A DNA stretch of 64,000 nucleotides from NCBI RefSeq assembly GCF_002300165.1, contig NZ_MLCE01000003.1, forward strand, positions 62,001 to 126,000, given 5' to 3'. This stretch comes from Streptomyces sp. Tue6028 (GTDB lineage Bacteria > Actinomycetota > Actinomycetes > Streptomycetales > Streptomycetaceae). Positions 25,436-33,353 of this stretch are shown piece after piece. Position 1 is the first letter of the stretch. Every line of letters begins with the position of its first letter. Made by a program: the position numbers and the translations under genes. The notes under the pieces are model-generated. The model worked only from the letters and a program-made list of their open reading frames with translations. It did no database searches and had not been told where the DNA came from.

Positions 25436-26452
25436 ATGCGCGGCGCAGTGATCCACGCCCCCGGTGACATCCGCTTCGAGACCCTCGACGATCCGAAGAT
25501 CCTCAAGCCCACTGACGCGGTCATCCGGACCGCTGTTACCTGTGTGTGCGGTTCGGATCTGTGGCCCTACCGGGGCGCGGAGCCGACCGAGCAGGCCCAC
25601 CCGATGGGACACGAGTACGTCGGATTCGTCGAGGAGGTCGGGTCCGAGGTGACCTCGATGAAGCCGGGGCAGTTCGTCGTCGGATCGTTCGCCACCTCGG
25701 ACAACACCTGTGCCAACTGCCGCAATGGTTTCCAGTCCAGCTGCCTGAACCGTGAGTTCATGTCGACCTGCCAGGCCGACTACGTCCGCATCCCCAACGC
25801 GCAGGGCACCCTGGTCGCCACGGACGGCGTGCCGGACGAGAAGTTCTGGCCCGGACTGCTGGCCGTCTCGGACGTCATGGGCACGGGCTGGTGGGCGGCG
25901 GACGCCGCCGAGGTAAAGGCAGGCTCGACCGCGGTCGTCGTCGGCGACGGCGCGGTCGGCCTGTGTGCGGTGATCGCGGCCAAGGCGATGGGCGCCGAGC
26001 GAATCATCGCCATGTCCCGTCATGAATCCCGGCAGAAGCTGGCGCGCGAGTTCGGCGCGACGGACGTCGTCACGGAGCGTGGCGAGGAGGGTGTGGCCCG
26101 GGTCAGGGAGCTGACCGGCGGAATCGGCGCCGACTCCGTCCTGGAGTGTGTCGGCACGGCGCAGGCCATGAGCCAGGCGCTGCACTCGGCCCGGCCCGGC
26201 GGCAATGTCGGCTTCGTCGGCGTGCCGCACGAGGTCGCCGTCGACGGGCAGGAACTGTTCTTCTCCCACGTCGGACTGCGCGGCGGCCCCGCCCCCGTGC
26301 GCCGCTACCTGCCCGACCTCGTCGACCGCGTTCTGACCGGCGCCATCGACCCCGGCAAAGTCTTCGACCTCACCCTCCCCCTCGATCAGGTCGCCGAGGG
26401 CTACAAGGCCATGGACGAACGCCGCGCCATCAAGACCCTCCTCACGCCCTGA
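25436..26452 (+). CDS. Zinc-dependent alcohol dehydrogenase (MDR)
   Basis: A 338-residue medium-chain dehydrogenase. Catalytic zinc ligands are Cys38 (CVCGSD, residues 36-41), His59 and Glu60 (GHEYVG). The structural-zinc loop has only three cysteines, Cys92, Cys95 and Cys103 (NTCANCRNGFQSSC), so the structural zinc may be weak or absent. The Rossmann motif is VVVGDGAVGLCAV near residue 165, and the following MSRHESR suggests NADPH. It is the first gene of a rightward operon with a cupin, another zinc alcohol dehydrogenase and an aldo-keto reductase, and is divergent from regulator 2. Confidence 0.9.
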   Translation: MRGAVIHAPGDIRFETLDDPKILKPTDAVIRTAVTCVCGSDLWPYRGAEPTEQAHPMGHEYVGFVEEVGSEVTSMKPGQFVVGSFATSDNTCANCRNGFQSSCLNREFMSTCQADYVRIPNAQGTLVATDGVPDEKFWPGLLAVSDVMGTGWWAADAAEVKAGSTAVVVGDGAVGLCAVIAAKAMGAERIIAMSRHESRQKLAREFGATDVVTERGEEGVARVRELTGGIGADSVLECVGTAQAMSQALHSARPGGNVGFVGVPHEVAVDGQELFFSHVGLRGGPAPVRRYLPDLVDRVLTGAIDPGKVFDLTLPLDQVAEGYKAMDERRAIKTLLTP

Positions 26453-26547
26453 CACACACCCACCCGCACATTTCAGAGGCAAGCCACCAGCCCCGTCCGG
26501 CCCCCGCCCGCAGAACCCCCGAATCCACGGAAGAAGAGAAACCGACC

Positions 26548-26958
26548 GTGCAGATCACCCGAAGCTCGATCAACACCGTCAAGGGCCCCGCGGACCGGTT
26601 CACCGGCGACGTCTACATCGACGCCGTCGCCGCGGCCCCGGAGCCCTCCCGCGTCAGCGCCAACCTCGTGCACTTCATGCCCGGCGCCCGGACACACTGG
26701 CACCGCCACCCGCTGAGCCAGACCGTCTTCGTCACTGAGGGCGTCGGCCTGTGCCAGCGCCGCGGCGGACCGATCGAGGTCATCCGGCCCGGCGACCGCG
26801 TCCTGTTCGAAGCCGACGAGGAGCACTGGCACGGCGCCGCACCGAACCGCCTCATGGTCCACCTGGCCATCAACGAAGCGGACGCCGACCACGACGTCGT
26901 GCACTGGCTGACCCCCGTCACCGACGAGGAGTACGCGGCCGCCCCCGCCACCGACTGA
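26548..26958 (+). CDS. Cupin protein resembling bacterial hydroxynitrile lyases
   Basis: A 136-residue single-domain cupin. The pattern [16 protein letters not shown], then [39 protein letters not shown] and a terminal VTDEEY closely follows the metal-dependent cupin hydroxynitrile lyases described from Granulicella and Acidobacterium. Probable metal ligands are His52, His54, Gln58 and His93. Many family members lack proven lyase activity, so this is a fold-level call. The GTG start at 26548 follows GGAAGAAGAG and removes an upstream extension that is only antisense-like. It lies 95 bases after the first alcohol dehydrogenase and 38 before the second. Confidence 0.82.
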   Translation: MQITRSSINTVKGPADRFTGDVYIDAVAAAPEPSRVSANLVHFMPGARTHWHRHPLSQTVFVTEGVGLCQRRGGPIEVIRPGDRVLFEADEEHWHGAAPNRLMVHLAINEADADHDVVHWLTPVTDEEYAAAPATD

Positions 26959-26996
26959 CCCGCCCCGCCACTCCCTGTGAACAAGGAACACGCATC

Positions 26997-28034
26997 ATGC
27001 GCGTCAACGCCTACGCAGCCCCCGCCGCAGGCCAGCCGCTCGCTCCCACCACGATCGAGCGCCGAAACGTCGGCCCGGACGACGTCCTCATCGCCATCGA
27101 GTACGCCGGCGTCTGCCACTCCGACATCCACACCGTCAACGGCGACTGGGGCCCCCAGCCCTTCCCCGTCGTCCCCGGCCACGAGATCATCGGCACCGTC
27201 GCCGAGATAGGCAGCGAGGTCACCACGCATCGCGTGGGCGATCGCGTCGGCGTCGGCTGCATGGTCAACTCCTGCGGCGAGTGCGCCAACTGCCGAAACG
27301 GCGACGAGCAGCACTGCCTCGACGGCACCGTCTTCACCTATGCCAGCCCCGACCGCGACGGCACCCACACCCAGGGTGGCTACTCCACCCACGTCGTCGT
27401 CGACGCCGGCTTCGTCCTCTCCGTGCCCGAATCCCTCGACCCGGCCGCCGCGGCACCACTGCTCTGCGCGGGCATCACCACCTACGCCCCGCTGCGCCGC
27501 TGGGGTGCCGGTCCTGGCAAGAAGGTCGCGGTCGTCGGCCTAGGTGGCCTCGGCCACATGGCCGTCAAGCTTGCCCACGCCATGGGCGCCGAGGTCACCG
27601 TGCTGTCGCAGTCGCTGAAGAAGCAGGAGGACGGCCTGCGCCTCGGTGCCGACCACTACCACGCCACCTCCGACCCGGACACCTTCACAGCCCTCGCCGG
27701 ACGCTTCGACCTCATCATCAACACCGTCAGCGCCGACCTCGACATCAACGCCTACCTCGGCCTGCTGACGGTCGACGGTGCCATGGTCAACGTCGGCGCC
27801 GCCCCCAGCCCCCTGTCCGCCAACGGTTTCCTCCTCAGCTCCCGGCGCGTCCTCACCGGCTCGATGATCGGCGGCATCGCCCAGACCCAGGAAATGCTCG
27901 ACTTCTGCGCCGAACACAACATCGGCTCCGACATCGAAGTGATCTCCGCCGACCAGATCAACGAGGCGTACGAGCGGGTGCTGGCCTCCGACGTCCGCTA
28001 CCGCTTCGTCATCGACACCGCCACCCTCGCCTGA
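26997..28034 (+). CDS. NADP-type zinc alcohol dehydrogenase (YahK/CAD-like)
   Basis: A 345-residue MDR enzyme of the cinnamyl-alcohol-dehydrogenase-like group, which reduces a broad range of aldehydes with NADPH. Catalytic zinc ligands: Cys40 and His41 region (GVCHSDIH), His62 and Glu63 (PGHEIIG), and a Cys near residue 157 (LLCAGITTY). A full structural zinc set is present: Cys93, Cys96, Cys99 and Cys107. The Rossmann motif [13 protein letters not shown] is near residue 180. The ATG at 26997 follows AAGGAA. It ends in a hairpin at 28042-28073. Confidence 0.92.
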   Translation: MRVNAYAAPAAGQPLAPTTIERRNVGPDDVLIAIEYAGVCHSDIHTVNGDWGPQPFPVVPGHEIIGTVAEIGSEVTTHRVGDRVGVGCMVNSCGECANCRNGDEQHCLDGTVFTYASPDRDGTHTQGGYSTHVVVDAGFVLSVPESLDPAAAAPLLCAGITTYAPLRRWGAGPGKKVAVVGLGGLGHMAVKLAHAMGAEVTVLSQSLKKQEDGLRLGADHYHATSDPDTFTALAGRFDLIINTVSADLDINAYLGLLTVDGAMVNVGAAPSPLSANGFLLSSRRVLTGSMIGGIAQTQEMLDFCAEHNIGSDIEVISADQINEAYERVLASDVRYRFVIDTATLA

Positions 28035-28041
28035 CCCGCCA

Positions 28042-28073
28042 CACCACCCCGGCCTCGCCGGCACGGGGTGGTG
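28042..28073 (+). terminator. Terminator after the alcohol dehydrogenase
   Basis: CACCACCCCG (28042-28051) pairs perfectly with 28064-28073 across a 12-base loop, 8 bases after the stop. The following aldo-keto reductase may therefore have its own promoter. Confidence 0.65.
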
Positions 28074-28180
28074 TCCGCCCGAGGCGGCAAGTTTCGCGTT
28101 CGGCGACATCCTCCTGACTCCCCCCTGCTGCGCCGCACCTGTCAGTACGGGTTCGGCGCCGCCAACGAAGGACACATCCC

Positions 28181-29170
28181 ATGCAGTACACCCATCTCGG
28201 CCGCAGCGGTCTGCGGGTCAGCCGGCTCGCGCTGGGCACCATGAACTTCGGCGACGCCACCGACGAGGCCACCAGCTTCACGATCATGGATGCAGCGGTG
28301 GACGCGGGCATCAACCTGTTCGACACCGCGGACGTCTACGGCGGCCCGCAGTGGCCCGACATGCCGCAGGGCTACGGCCTGTCCGAGGAGATCATCGGCC
28401 GCTGGCTCGCCCAGGGCGCCGGACGCCGCGACAAGGTCGTGCTCGCCACGAAGCTGTACCAGCCGATGGGGCTCGGCCCGAACGACAAGTACCTGTCCGC
28501 GCACAAGATCCGCCGCGCCGCCGAGGCGAGCCTGCGGCGCCTGCAGACCGACCACATCGACCTGTACCAGATGCACCACATCGACCGGTCGACTCCGTGG
28601 GAGGAGATCTGGCAGGCGATGGAGCAGCTGGTCCGCGAGGGCAAAATCACCTATGTGGGCAGCAGCAACTTCGCCGGCTGGCAGATCGCCACCGCCCAGA
28701 GCGAGGCCCGCGCCCGCCACTTCATGGGCCTGGTCAGTGAGCAGTCCCTGTACAACCTCACCGCCCGCACCATCGAACTCGAGGTCATCCCGGCCCTGCG
28801 CCACTACGGCGTCGGACTCATCCCCTGGAGCCCGCTGGGCGGCGGCCTGCTCGGCGGCGTCCTGAAGAAGATCGAGAACGGCCGCCGCGCCTCCGCGCAG
28901 ATGCAGCAGACCATCGAGCGCTACCGGCCCCAGCTGGAGGCGTACGAGGCACTGTGCGCCGAGATCGGCGAAGAGCCCGCCGACGTGGCGCTGGCCTGGC
29001 TGCTGCACAACCCGGTCCTCACGTCCGTGATCACCGGCCCGCGCACCCCCGAACAGCTCACGGCCGGCCTGAAGGCACTCGACGTGCACCTGTCGGACGA
29101 CACTCTCAAGCGGCTGGACCAGATCTGGCCCGGCCCCGGCGGCGAAGCCCCCGAGGCGTACGCCTGGTAG
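28181..29170 (+). CDS. Aldo-keto reductase (Kv-beta/YghZ-like)
   Basis: A 329-residue AKR of the potassium-channel-beta/Tas-like branch, distinct from the two shorter AKRs to the left. Catalytic residues: Asp48 and Tyr53 (LFDTADVYGG), Lys91 (LATKLYQP) and His132 (DLYQMHHID). Residues GSSNFAGWQIA and SPLGGGLLGG are typical of this branch. It probably reduces aldehydes such as methylglyoxal, as known for YghZ; the true substrate is unknown. It lies 146 bases after the alcohol dehydrogenase, beyond a terminator-like hairpin. Confidence 0.92.
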   Translation: MQYTHLGRSGLRVSRLALGTMNFGDATDEATSFTIMDAAVDAGINLFDTADVYGGPQWPDMPQGYGLSEEIIGRWLAQGAGRRDKVVLATKLYQPMGLGPNDKYLSAHKIRRAAEASLRRLQTDHIDLYQMHHIDRSTPWEEIWQAMEQLVREGKITYVGSSNFAGWQIATAQSEARARHFMGLVSEQSLYNLTARTIELEVIPALRHYGVGLIPWSPLGGGLLGGVLKKIENGRRASAQMQQTIERYRPQLEAYEALCAEIGEEPADVALAWLLHNPVLTSVITGPRTPEQLTAGLKALDVHLSDDTLKRLDQIWPGPGGEAPEAYAW

Positions 29171-29177
29171 ACCGCGC

Positions 29178-29223
29178 GGACAGTCGCTCCCGCTGGTCCG
29201 CAGGCCGGTGGGAACGACTGTCC
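29178..29223. terminator. Bidirectional terminator
   Basis: GGACAGTCG (29178-29186) pairs perfectly with 29215-29223, extended by a CCC/GGG pair inside the stem. It lies between the convergent AKR and SDR genes. Confidence 0.7.
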
Positions 29224-29250
29224 CTGTGTCGGCGTGCGCGCCGGCCCGGT

Positions 29251-29979
29251 TCAGCGGATCTCGGCGCCGGTTTCCTCGGCGAGCACCTGCAGGAGGCGGT
29301 TCTCGAACGCCTCGTCGTGCACTGCCGCATGGGGCTGTTGCCGCTGGCGGTGATACCAGTAGCCACCCGTCGTCAGGGCCTCCAGGGAATCGCTGGCCGC
29401 GAGCCATTCCTGGGTCTGATGACCGAGTTCCAGATCGTCGGGCGCGCTCGGGCCGCCCATCTTCGTCGGCACCCAGCCCGGGTCCACGGCATTGCTCGGC
29501 GTGCCGGGCCGCAGCCGCGCCACCCCGGCCGCGAGGGCGGTCACGAACAGCTTGCTGTCCGCGTACGAGCCCCGGCTGCGCCCCTGCCAGTCGACTCCGT
29601 CGAGGACAGGCCGTCCGCTGAAGTGCGAGCTGCTGCTCAGGTACACCAGCCGACCAGGCGTGGGCATCAGGGCCGTGAGCAGGTACGGGGCGATGACGTT
29701 GACGGGCATGACAGCCGGCCCGCTCCACACGCCGGCGTTGTGGATGACCGCATCGAGCGGTGCGGCCTCGCTGAGTTCGGCGGCCATGCGCCGTACGGCA
29801 TCGCGGTCGGTGAAGTCGGCCACCACCAGCTCAGCCCCGCGAGCCACCAATCCGTCCAGTTCTTCTGCCCGTTGACGGTTGCGGGCGTGCACCACCACCT
29901 GGTGGCCGCGGGACAGCAGGGCATCTGCTGCCGCACGTCCGAGCCCGTCGGCGGAACCCGTCACCAGGATCCGTCTCAT
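29251..29979 (-). CDS. Short-chain dehydrogenase/reductase
   Basis: A 242-residue SDR. Cofactor motif TGSADGLG (residues 7-14), HARNRQRAEEL for NADPH preference, HNAG at 80-83, and catalytic Ser115-118 and Tyr139-Lys143 (YADSK). The substrate loop is short and the C-terminus (SLEALTTGGYWYHRQRQQPH) resembles oxidoreductases annotated as light-dependent protochlorophyllide reductase-like SDRs. The ATG at 29979 has GGAGGA 10 bases upstream. It stands alone on the minus strand, divergent from a lipoprotein and two MFS genes across site D. Confidence 0.9.
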   Translation of the reverse strand: MRRILVTGSADGLGRAAADALLSRGHQVVVHARNRQRAEELDGLVARGAELVVADFTDRDAVRRMAAELSEAAPLDAVIHNAGVWSGPAVMPVNVIAPYLLTALMPTPGRLVYLSSSSHFSGRPVLDGVDWQGRSRGSYADSKLFVTALAAGVARLRPGTPSNAVDPGWVPTKMGGPSAPDDLELGHQTQEWLAASDSLEALTTGGYWYHRQRQQPHAAVHDEAFENRLLQVLAEETGAEIR

Positions 29980-30073
29980 GACCGCGCCGTCCTCCACGTC
30001 GACGTCAGGAGCACGCGATCCGCGCTTCCCATTGAGTCCGACGCTACGGCCGTGCGGGCGCGTCAGGGATGCA

Positions 30074-30092
30074 CTGCCAGTACACCCCTCAT
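30074..30092 (-). promoter_or_regulatory. Regulon site D
   Basis: CTGCCAGTACACCCCTCAT, differing from site C only in the last base; the 27-base block 30065-30091 is identical to 25221-25247. It lies 95 bases before the SDR start (minus strand) and 100 before the lipoprotein start (plus strand). Confidence 0.7.
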
Positions 30093-30192
30093 CCGTGACT
30101 CGTTCTCTCCGCGCCGGGCCGGTTTCCTGGATGAAGCGGCATCCGCAGTACCCGCCGTGACCGCCGACCCCACCGCTCCGAGGAGACAGACA

Positions 30193-30720
30193 GTGTTCCG
30201 CGCCGTCGCCCGCATGGCCCCCGCCCTGATCCTGGCTCTGGCTGCGTCCGCGTGCACCACGAGCCGGCCCGCGACGCCGTCCGAGCCCTCCCTTCCGCCC
30301 GCCTCCACCGCGCGCCACCCGGCACCGGCCAGTGAGGCAACGTCCGAACCTTCCGACGGGAGCACCCCCATGAACCTCCGCCTGACGCTCGACGGCCACC
30401 AGTCCGACGCCACCCTCAACGACAGCGCAGCCGCCCATGACCTGGCCGAACTCCTGCCGCTCACCCTGGACATGGAGGACTTCCACCGGACCGAGCGGAT
30501 CGCCTACCCGCCCCGCAAACTCGACACCACGGGCGCCCCCGCGGCCTCGAACCCGAAGGCAGGCGACCTCGCTTACTACGCGCCCTGGGGCAACCTGGCC
30601 TTCTTCTACCGCGACGGCGATCACTCCCCGGACCTGGTCATCCTCGGCCGCCTCACCGACCCCGGCGACACCGACCGGCTCGCCACAGCGGAGCGCATCC
30701 GCATCGAAGCCTCCGCCTGA
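30193..30720 (+). CDS. Lipoprotein with cyclophilin-like fold domain
   Basis: A 175-residue protein. A signal peptide ends in LAASAC with Cys21 as lipidated residue, followed by a Pro/Ser/Thr-rich linker to about residue 58. The remaining 115 residues match the cyclophilin-like (DUF369/TM1367-like) fold: MNLRLTLDG, then LAELLPLTLDMEDFHRTERIAYPPRKL and a G-DLAYYAPWGNLAFFYRDG strand. Cytoplasmic relatives are of unknown function; the membrane-anchored form is less common. The GTG at 30193 follows an AGGAG site. It is cotranscribed with two MFS genes. Confidence 0.82.
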   Translation: MFRAVARMAPALILALAASACTTSRPATPSEPSLPPASTARHPAPASEATSEPSDGSTPMNLRLTLDGHQSDATLNDSAAAHDLAELLPLTLDMEDFHRTERIAYPPRKLDTTGAPAASNPKAGDLAYYAPWGNLAFFYRDGDHSPDLVILGRLTDPGDTDRLATAERIRIEASA

Positions 30721-30777
30721 CCCCCGCCTCCTCAAGTCCCGCGCCCTGCACGTCACGTCCGAAAGAGATCTCCCCGC

Positions 30778-32034
30778 ATGCCCTCCGCCTCCACGACCGC
30801 TCGGGGCAGGATGCCCGTCGTCGTCTGGGTGCTCGCCGCCGCTGCGTTCCTGATGGGAACCACCGAGTTCGTCATCGCCGGTCTGCTGCCGGACATGGCC
30901 GCCGACCTCGACGTCAGCACCTCCCGCACCGGACTCATGATCACCGTCTTCGCGATCGGCATGATCATCGGCGGGCCCCTCATGGCGCTGGCCACGCTGC
31001 GCCTGCCGCAGCGCATGACCGTGATCCTGTCCCTCGGGGCCTTCGCGGCCGGGCACGTCGTCGAAGCCGCCAGCAGCTCCTTCACCGTCATCCTCGCCGC
31101 CCGCTTCGTGACCGCACTGGCCACGGGCGCGTTCTACGCGGTCGGCTTCGTCCTCGCCACCGCCGCCGCAGGCCCCGAGCGCTCCACCCGAGCCGTCGGC
31201 ATGATCATGGGCGGCCTGACCCTGTCCAACGTGATCGGTGTGCCGATCGGCTCGTTCGCAGGCCAGCTCATCGGCTGGCGCGGCCCCTTCTGGGCCCTGG
31301 CCGCCCTGGCCGCCCTCGCCGCCGCGGTCATCGGCCGCTTCCTGCCCGCCACCGCACACGGCCCCCAGGTCTCGATGCGGGCGGAGATACGCGCCCTGCG
31401 CAACACCCGACTCTGGCTCGCGCTCACCGCAGCCGTCATGATCATGGGCGGTGTCCTGGCCGCCTACACCTACATCACCCCGCTGCTGACCGACCGCGCC
31501 GGCATCCCGGCGAACGCAGTCCCGCTGGTCCTGGTCGCCTACGGACTCGGCGCCGTGGCCGGCACGACCATTGGCGGACGCATGGGCGACCGGCGCCCCA
31601 TGACCACCACGATCACCGGCGCCGCCACCACCGCCCTGGCCCTCGCCCTGCTGATCCCCCTGTCCACCAGCGCGGCGCCCACCATCGTCCTGGTGGCCCT
31701 CATCGCGATGACCGGCTTCACCCTGAACCCCATCGTCACCTCCCTGGCCGTCCGCTTCGCCGGCGACGCCCCCACCCTCACCGCCGCGCTGACCACCTCC
31801 GCCTACGAGACCGGCGTCGCAGCCGGCTCGGCCCTCGCCGGCATGGCCCTCAGCACCTCCGTCGGCCTGACCGGACCCGCCCTGGTCGGCGCCGTCTTCG
31901 CCGCCCTCACCCTCCTGCCCCTGATCGCGCTCGCCCTACGCGGCACCCGCACCGACGCACGCGACGTCGCCCAGCAGGGCCCCCCGGACCGTGAGGACGA
32001 GATCGTCCCGCAGGACGCCCCCGCCCAGCTCTGA
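30778..32034 (+). CDS. MFS exporter (AraJ/Cmx-like), paralogue 1
   Basis: A 418-residue transporter with 12 predicted transmembrane helices. The N-terminus WVLAAAAFLMGTTEFVIAGLLPDMAADLDVS is the hallmark of the DHA1 AraJ/chloramphenicol-resistance (Cmx/CmlR) group, which exports small hydrophobic or amphipathic compounds. The MFS loop after helix 2 is ALATLRLPQRM. The C-terminal tail is acidic. It is followed 65 bases later by a paralogue of almost the same length. Confidence 0.92.
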   Translation: MPSASTTARGRMPVVVWVLAAAAFLMGTTEFVIAGLLPDMAADLDVSTSRTGLMITVFAIGMIIGGPLMALATLRLPQRMTVILSLGAFAAGHVVEAASSSFTVILAARFVTALATGAFYAVGFVLATAAAGPERSTRAVGMIMGGLTLSNVIGVPIGSFAGQLIGWRGPFWALAALAALAAAVIGRFLPATAHGPQVSMRAEIRALRNTRLWLALTAAVMIMGGVLAAYTYITPLLTDRAGIPANAVPLVLVAYGLGAVAGTTIGGRMGDRRPMTTTITGAATTALALALLIPLSTSAAPTIVLVALIAMTGFTLNPIVTSLAVRFAGDAPTLTAALTTSAYETGVAAGSALAGMALSTSVGLTGPALVGAVFAALTLLPLIALALRGTRTDARDVAQQGPPDREDEIVPQDAPAQL

Positions 32035-32099
32035 AACACCCGGGCTGCCCAAGCGCGCCCCACCGCCTCACACCTGCTGCAAGGAAAAGATCCCGCTCC

Positions 32100-33353
32100 A
32101 TGCCTTACACCTCGTCCGCCTCGCGGACCGGCACGCTCCCGTTCGTCGTCTGGGTACTCGCCGTCGGCACGTTCCTGATGGGGACGACCGAGTTTGTCGT
32201 TGCCGGGCTGCTGCCCGAGATCGCCGGCGACTTCGACGTCAGCGTCTCCCACGCCGGACTCCTGATCACCGCGTTCGCCCTCGGTATGATCATCGGTTCT
32301 CCGACGATGGCGATGGCCACCCTCCGTCTGCCTCAGCGCCAGACCCTGGTCCTGGCGCTCGCGGTCTTCAGCCTCGGGCACGTCGCCGCCGCCCTCAGCA
32401 CCTCCTTCACGATCGTTCTCGTCGCCCGCGTCGTCACCGCGCTGGCCACCGGCGCCTTCTGGGCCATCGGCATGGTCATCGCCAACGCCGCCGCCGGACC
32501 CTCCGCGGCCACCCGCGCCACCGGACTCATGATCGGTGGACTGACCCTCGCCAACGTCATCGGCGTCCCCGTCGGATCCTTCGTCGGCCAGTACATCGGC
32601 TGGCGCGGCCCCATCTGGGCCCTCGCGATCCTGTCGGCCCTCGCCGCCGTCTTCATCGGCCGCTTCATCCCCTCCCAGGAACAGCGCGCGACCGTCTCCC
32701 TGCGCGCCGAGTTCAACGCCCTGCGCCAGGGCCGCCTGTGGCTCGCGCTGAGCTCCGCCATGCTGATCATGGGCGGCGTCATGGCCACCTACACCTACAT
32801 CACTCCTCTGCTCACCGAGCGCGCCGGGATCCCAGGGGGCGCCGTGCCCTTCGTCCTTATCGCCTTCGGTGTCGGTGCGCTGGCCGGCACCGCCACTGGC
32901 GGCCGACTCGGCGAACGCCGCCCGATGGGCACCACCATCACCGCCGCCGCGCTCACCGCACTCGTACTGCTGCTGATGATCCCGCTGTCCACCAACGCGG
33001 TCACGGCCACCGCACTCGTCCTGCTCATGGGCTGGACCGGATTCACCGTCAACCCCGTTGTCACTGCGCTCGCCGTCCGCTTCGCCGGCGACGCACCCAC
33101 CCTCACGTCCGGCCTGACCACCTCCGCCTTCAATGTCGGCATAGCCGTCGGATCCGCCGTCGCCGGCATGGCCCTCGACTCTGCAGGACCGGCCGGCCCT
33201 CCGGTGGTCGGCGCCGTCATCGCAGCATGCACGGTGCTGCCGCTCGCCGCCCTCGCCGTGCACACGAGGCCGCGCAGCTCGCACATCGTCGCGCAGCACA
33301 TCCCCGCCGCCACTGGACAGACCGAGGAGCTCACCACGTCAGGTCACCAGTGA
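32100..33353 (+). CDS. MFS exporter (AraJ/Cmx-like), paralogue 2
   Basis: A 417-residue protein, aligning with the preceding gene along its whole length (WVLAVGTFLMGTTEFVVAGLLPEIAGDFDVS; TYITPLLTERAGIPGGAVPFVL) at an estimated two-thirds identity. Twelve transmembrane helices are expected. The pair looks like an old tandem duplication that has diverged, perhaps for different substrates or to act as a heterodimer; the latter would be unusual for MFS. AAGGAA precedes the ATG. Confidence 0.92.
   Translation: MPYTSSASRTGTLPFVVWVLAVGTFLMGTTEFVVAGLLPEIAGDFDVSVSHAGLLITAFALGMIIGSPTMAMATLRLPQRQTLVLALAVFSLGHVAAALSTSFTIVLVARVVTALATGAFWAIGMVIANAAAGPSAATRATGLMIGGLTLANVIGVPVGSFVGQYIGWRGPIWALAILSALAAVFIGRFIPSQEQRATVSLRAEFNALRQGRLWLALSSAMLIMGGVMATYTYITPLLTERAGIPGGAVPFVLIAFGVGALAGTATGGRLGERRPMGTTITAAALTALVLLLMIPLSTNAVTATALVLLMGWTGFTVNPVVTALAVRFAGDAPTLTSGLTTSAFNVGIAVGSAVAGMALDSAGPAGPPVVGAVIAACTVLPLAALAVHTRPRSSHIVAQHIPAATGQTEELTTSGHQ

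Noticed and set aside
24299..26482. A 727-codon minus-strand frame extending the XRE regulator upstream
   Set aside because: The extension is antisense to the zinc alcohol dehydrogenase; the regulator clearly begins at 25189 with the family leader sequence.
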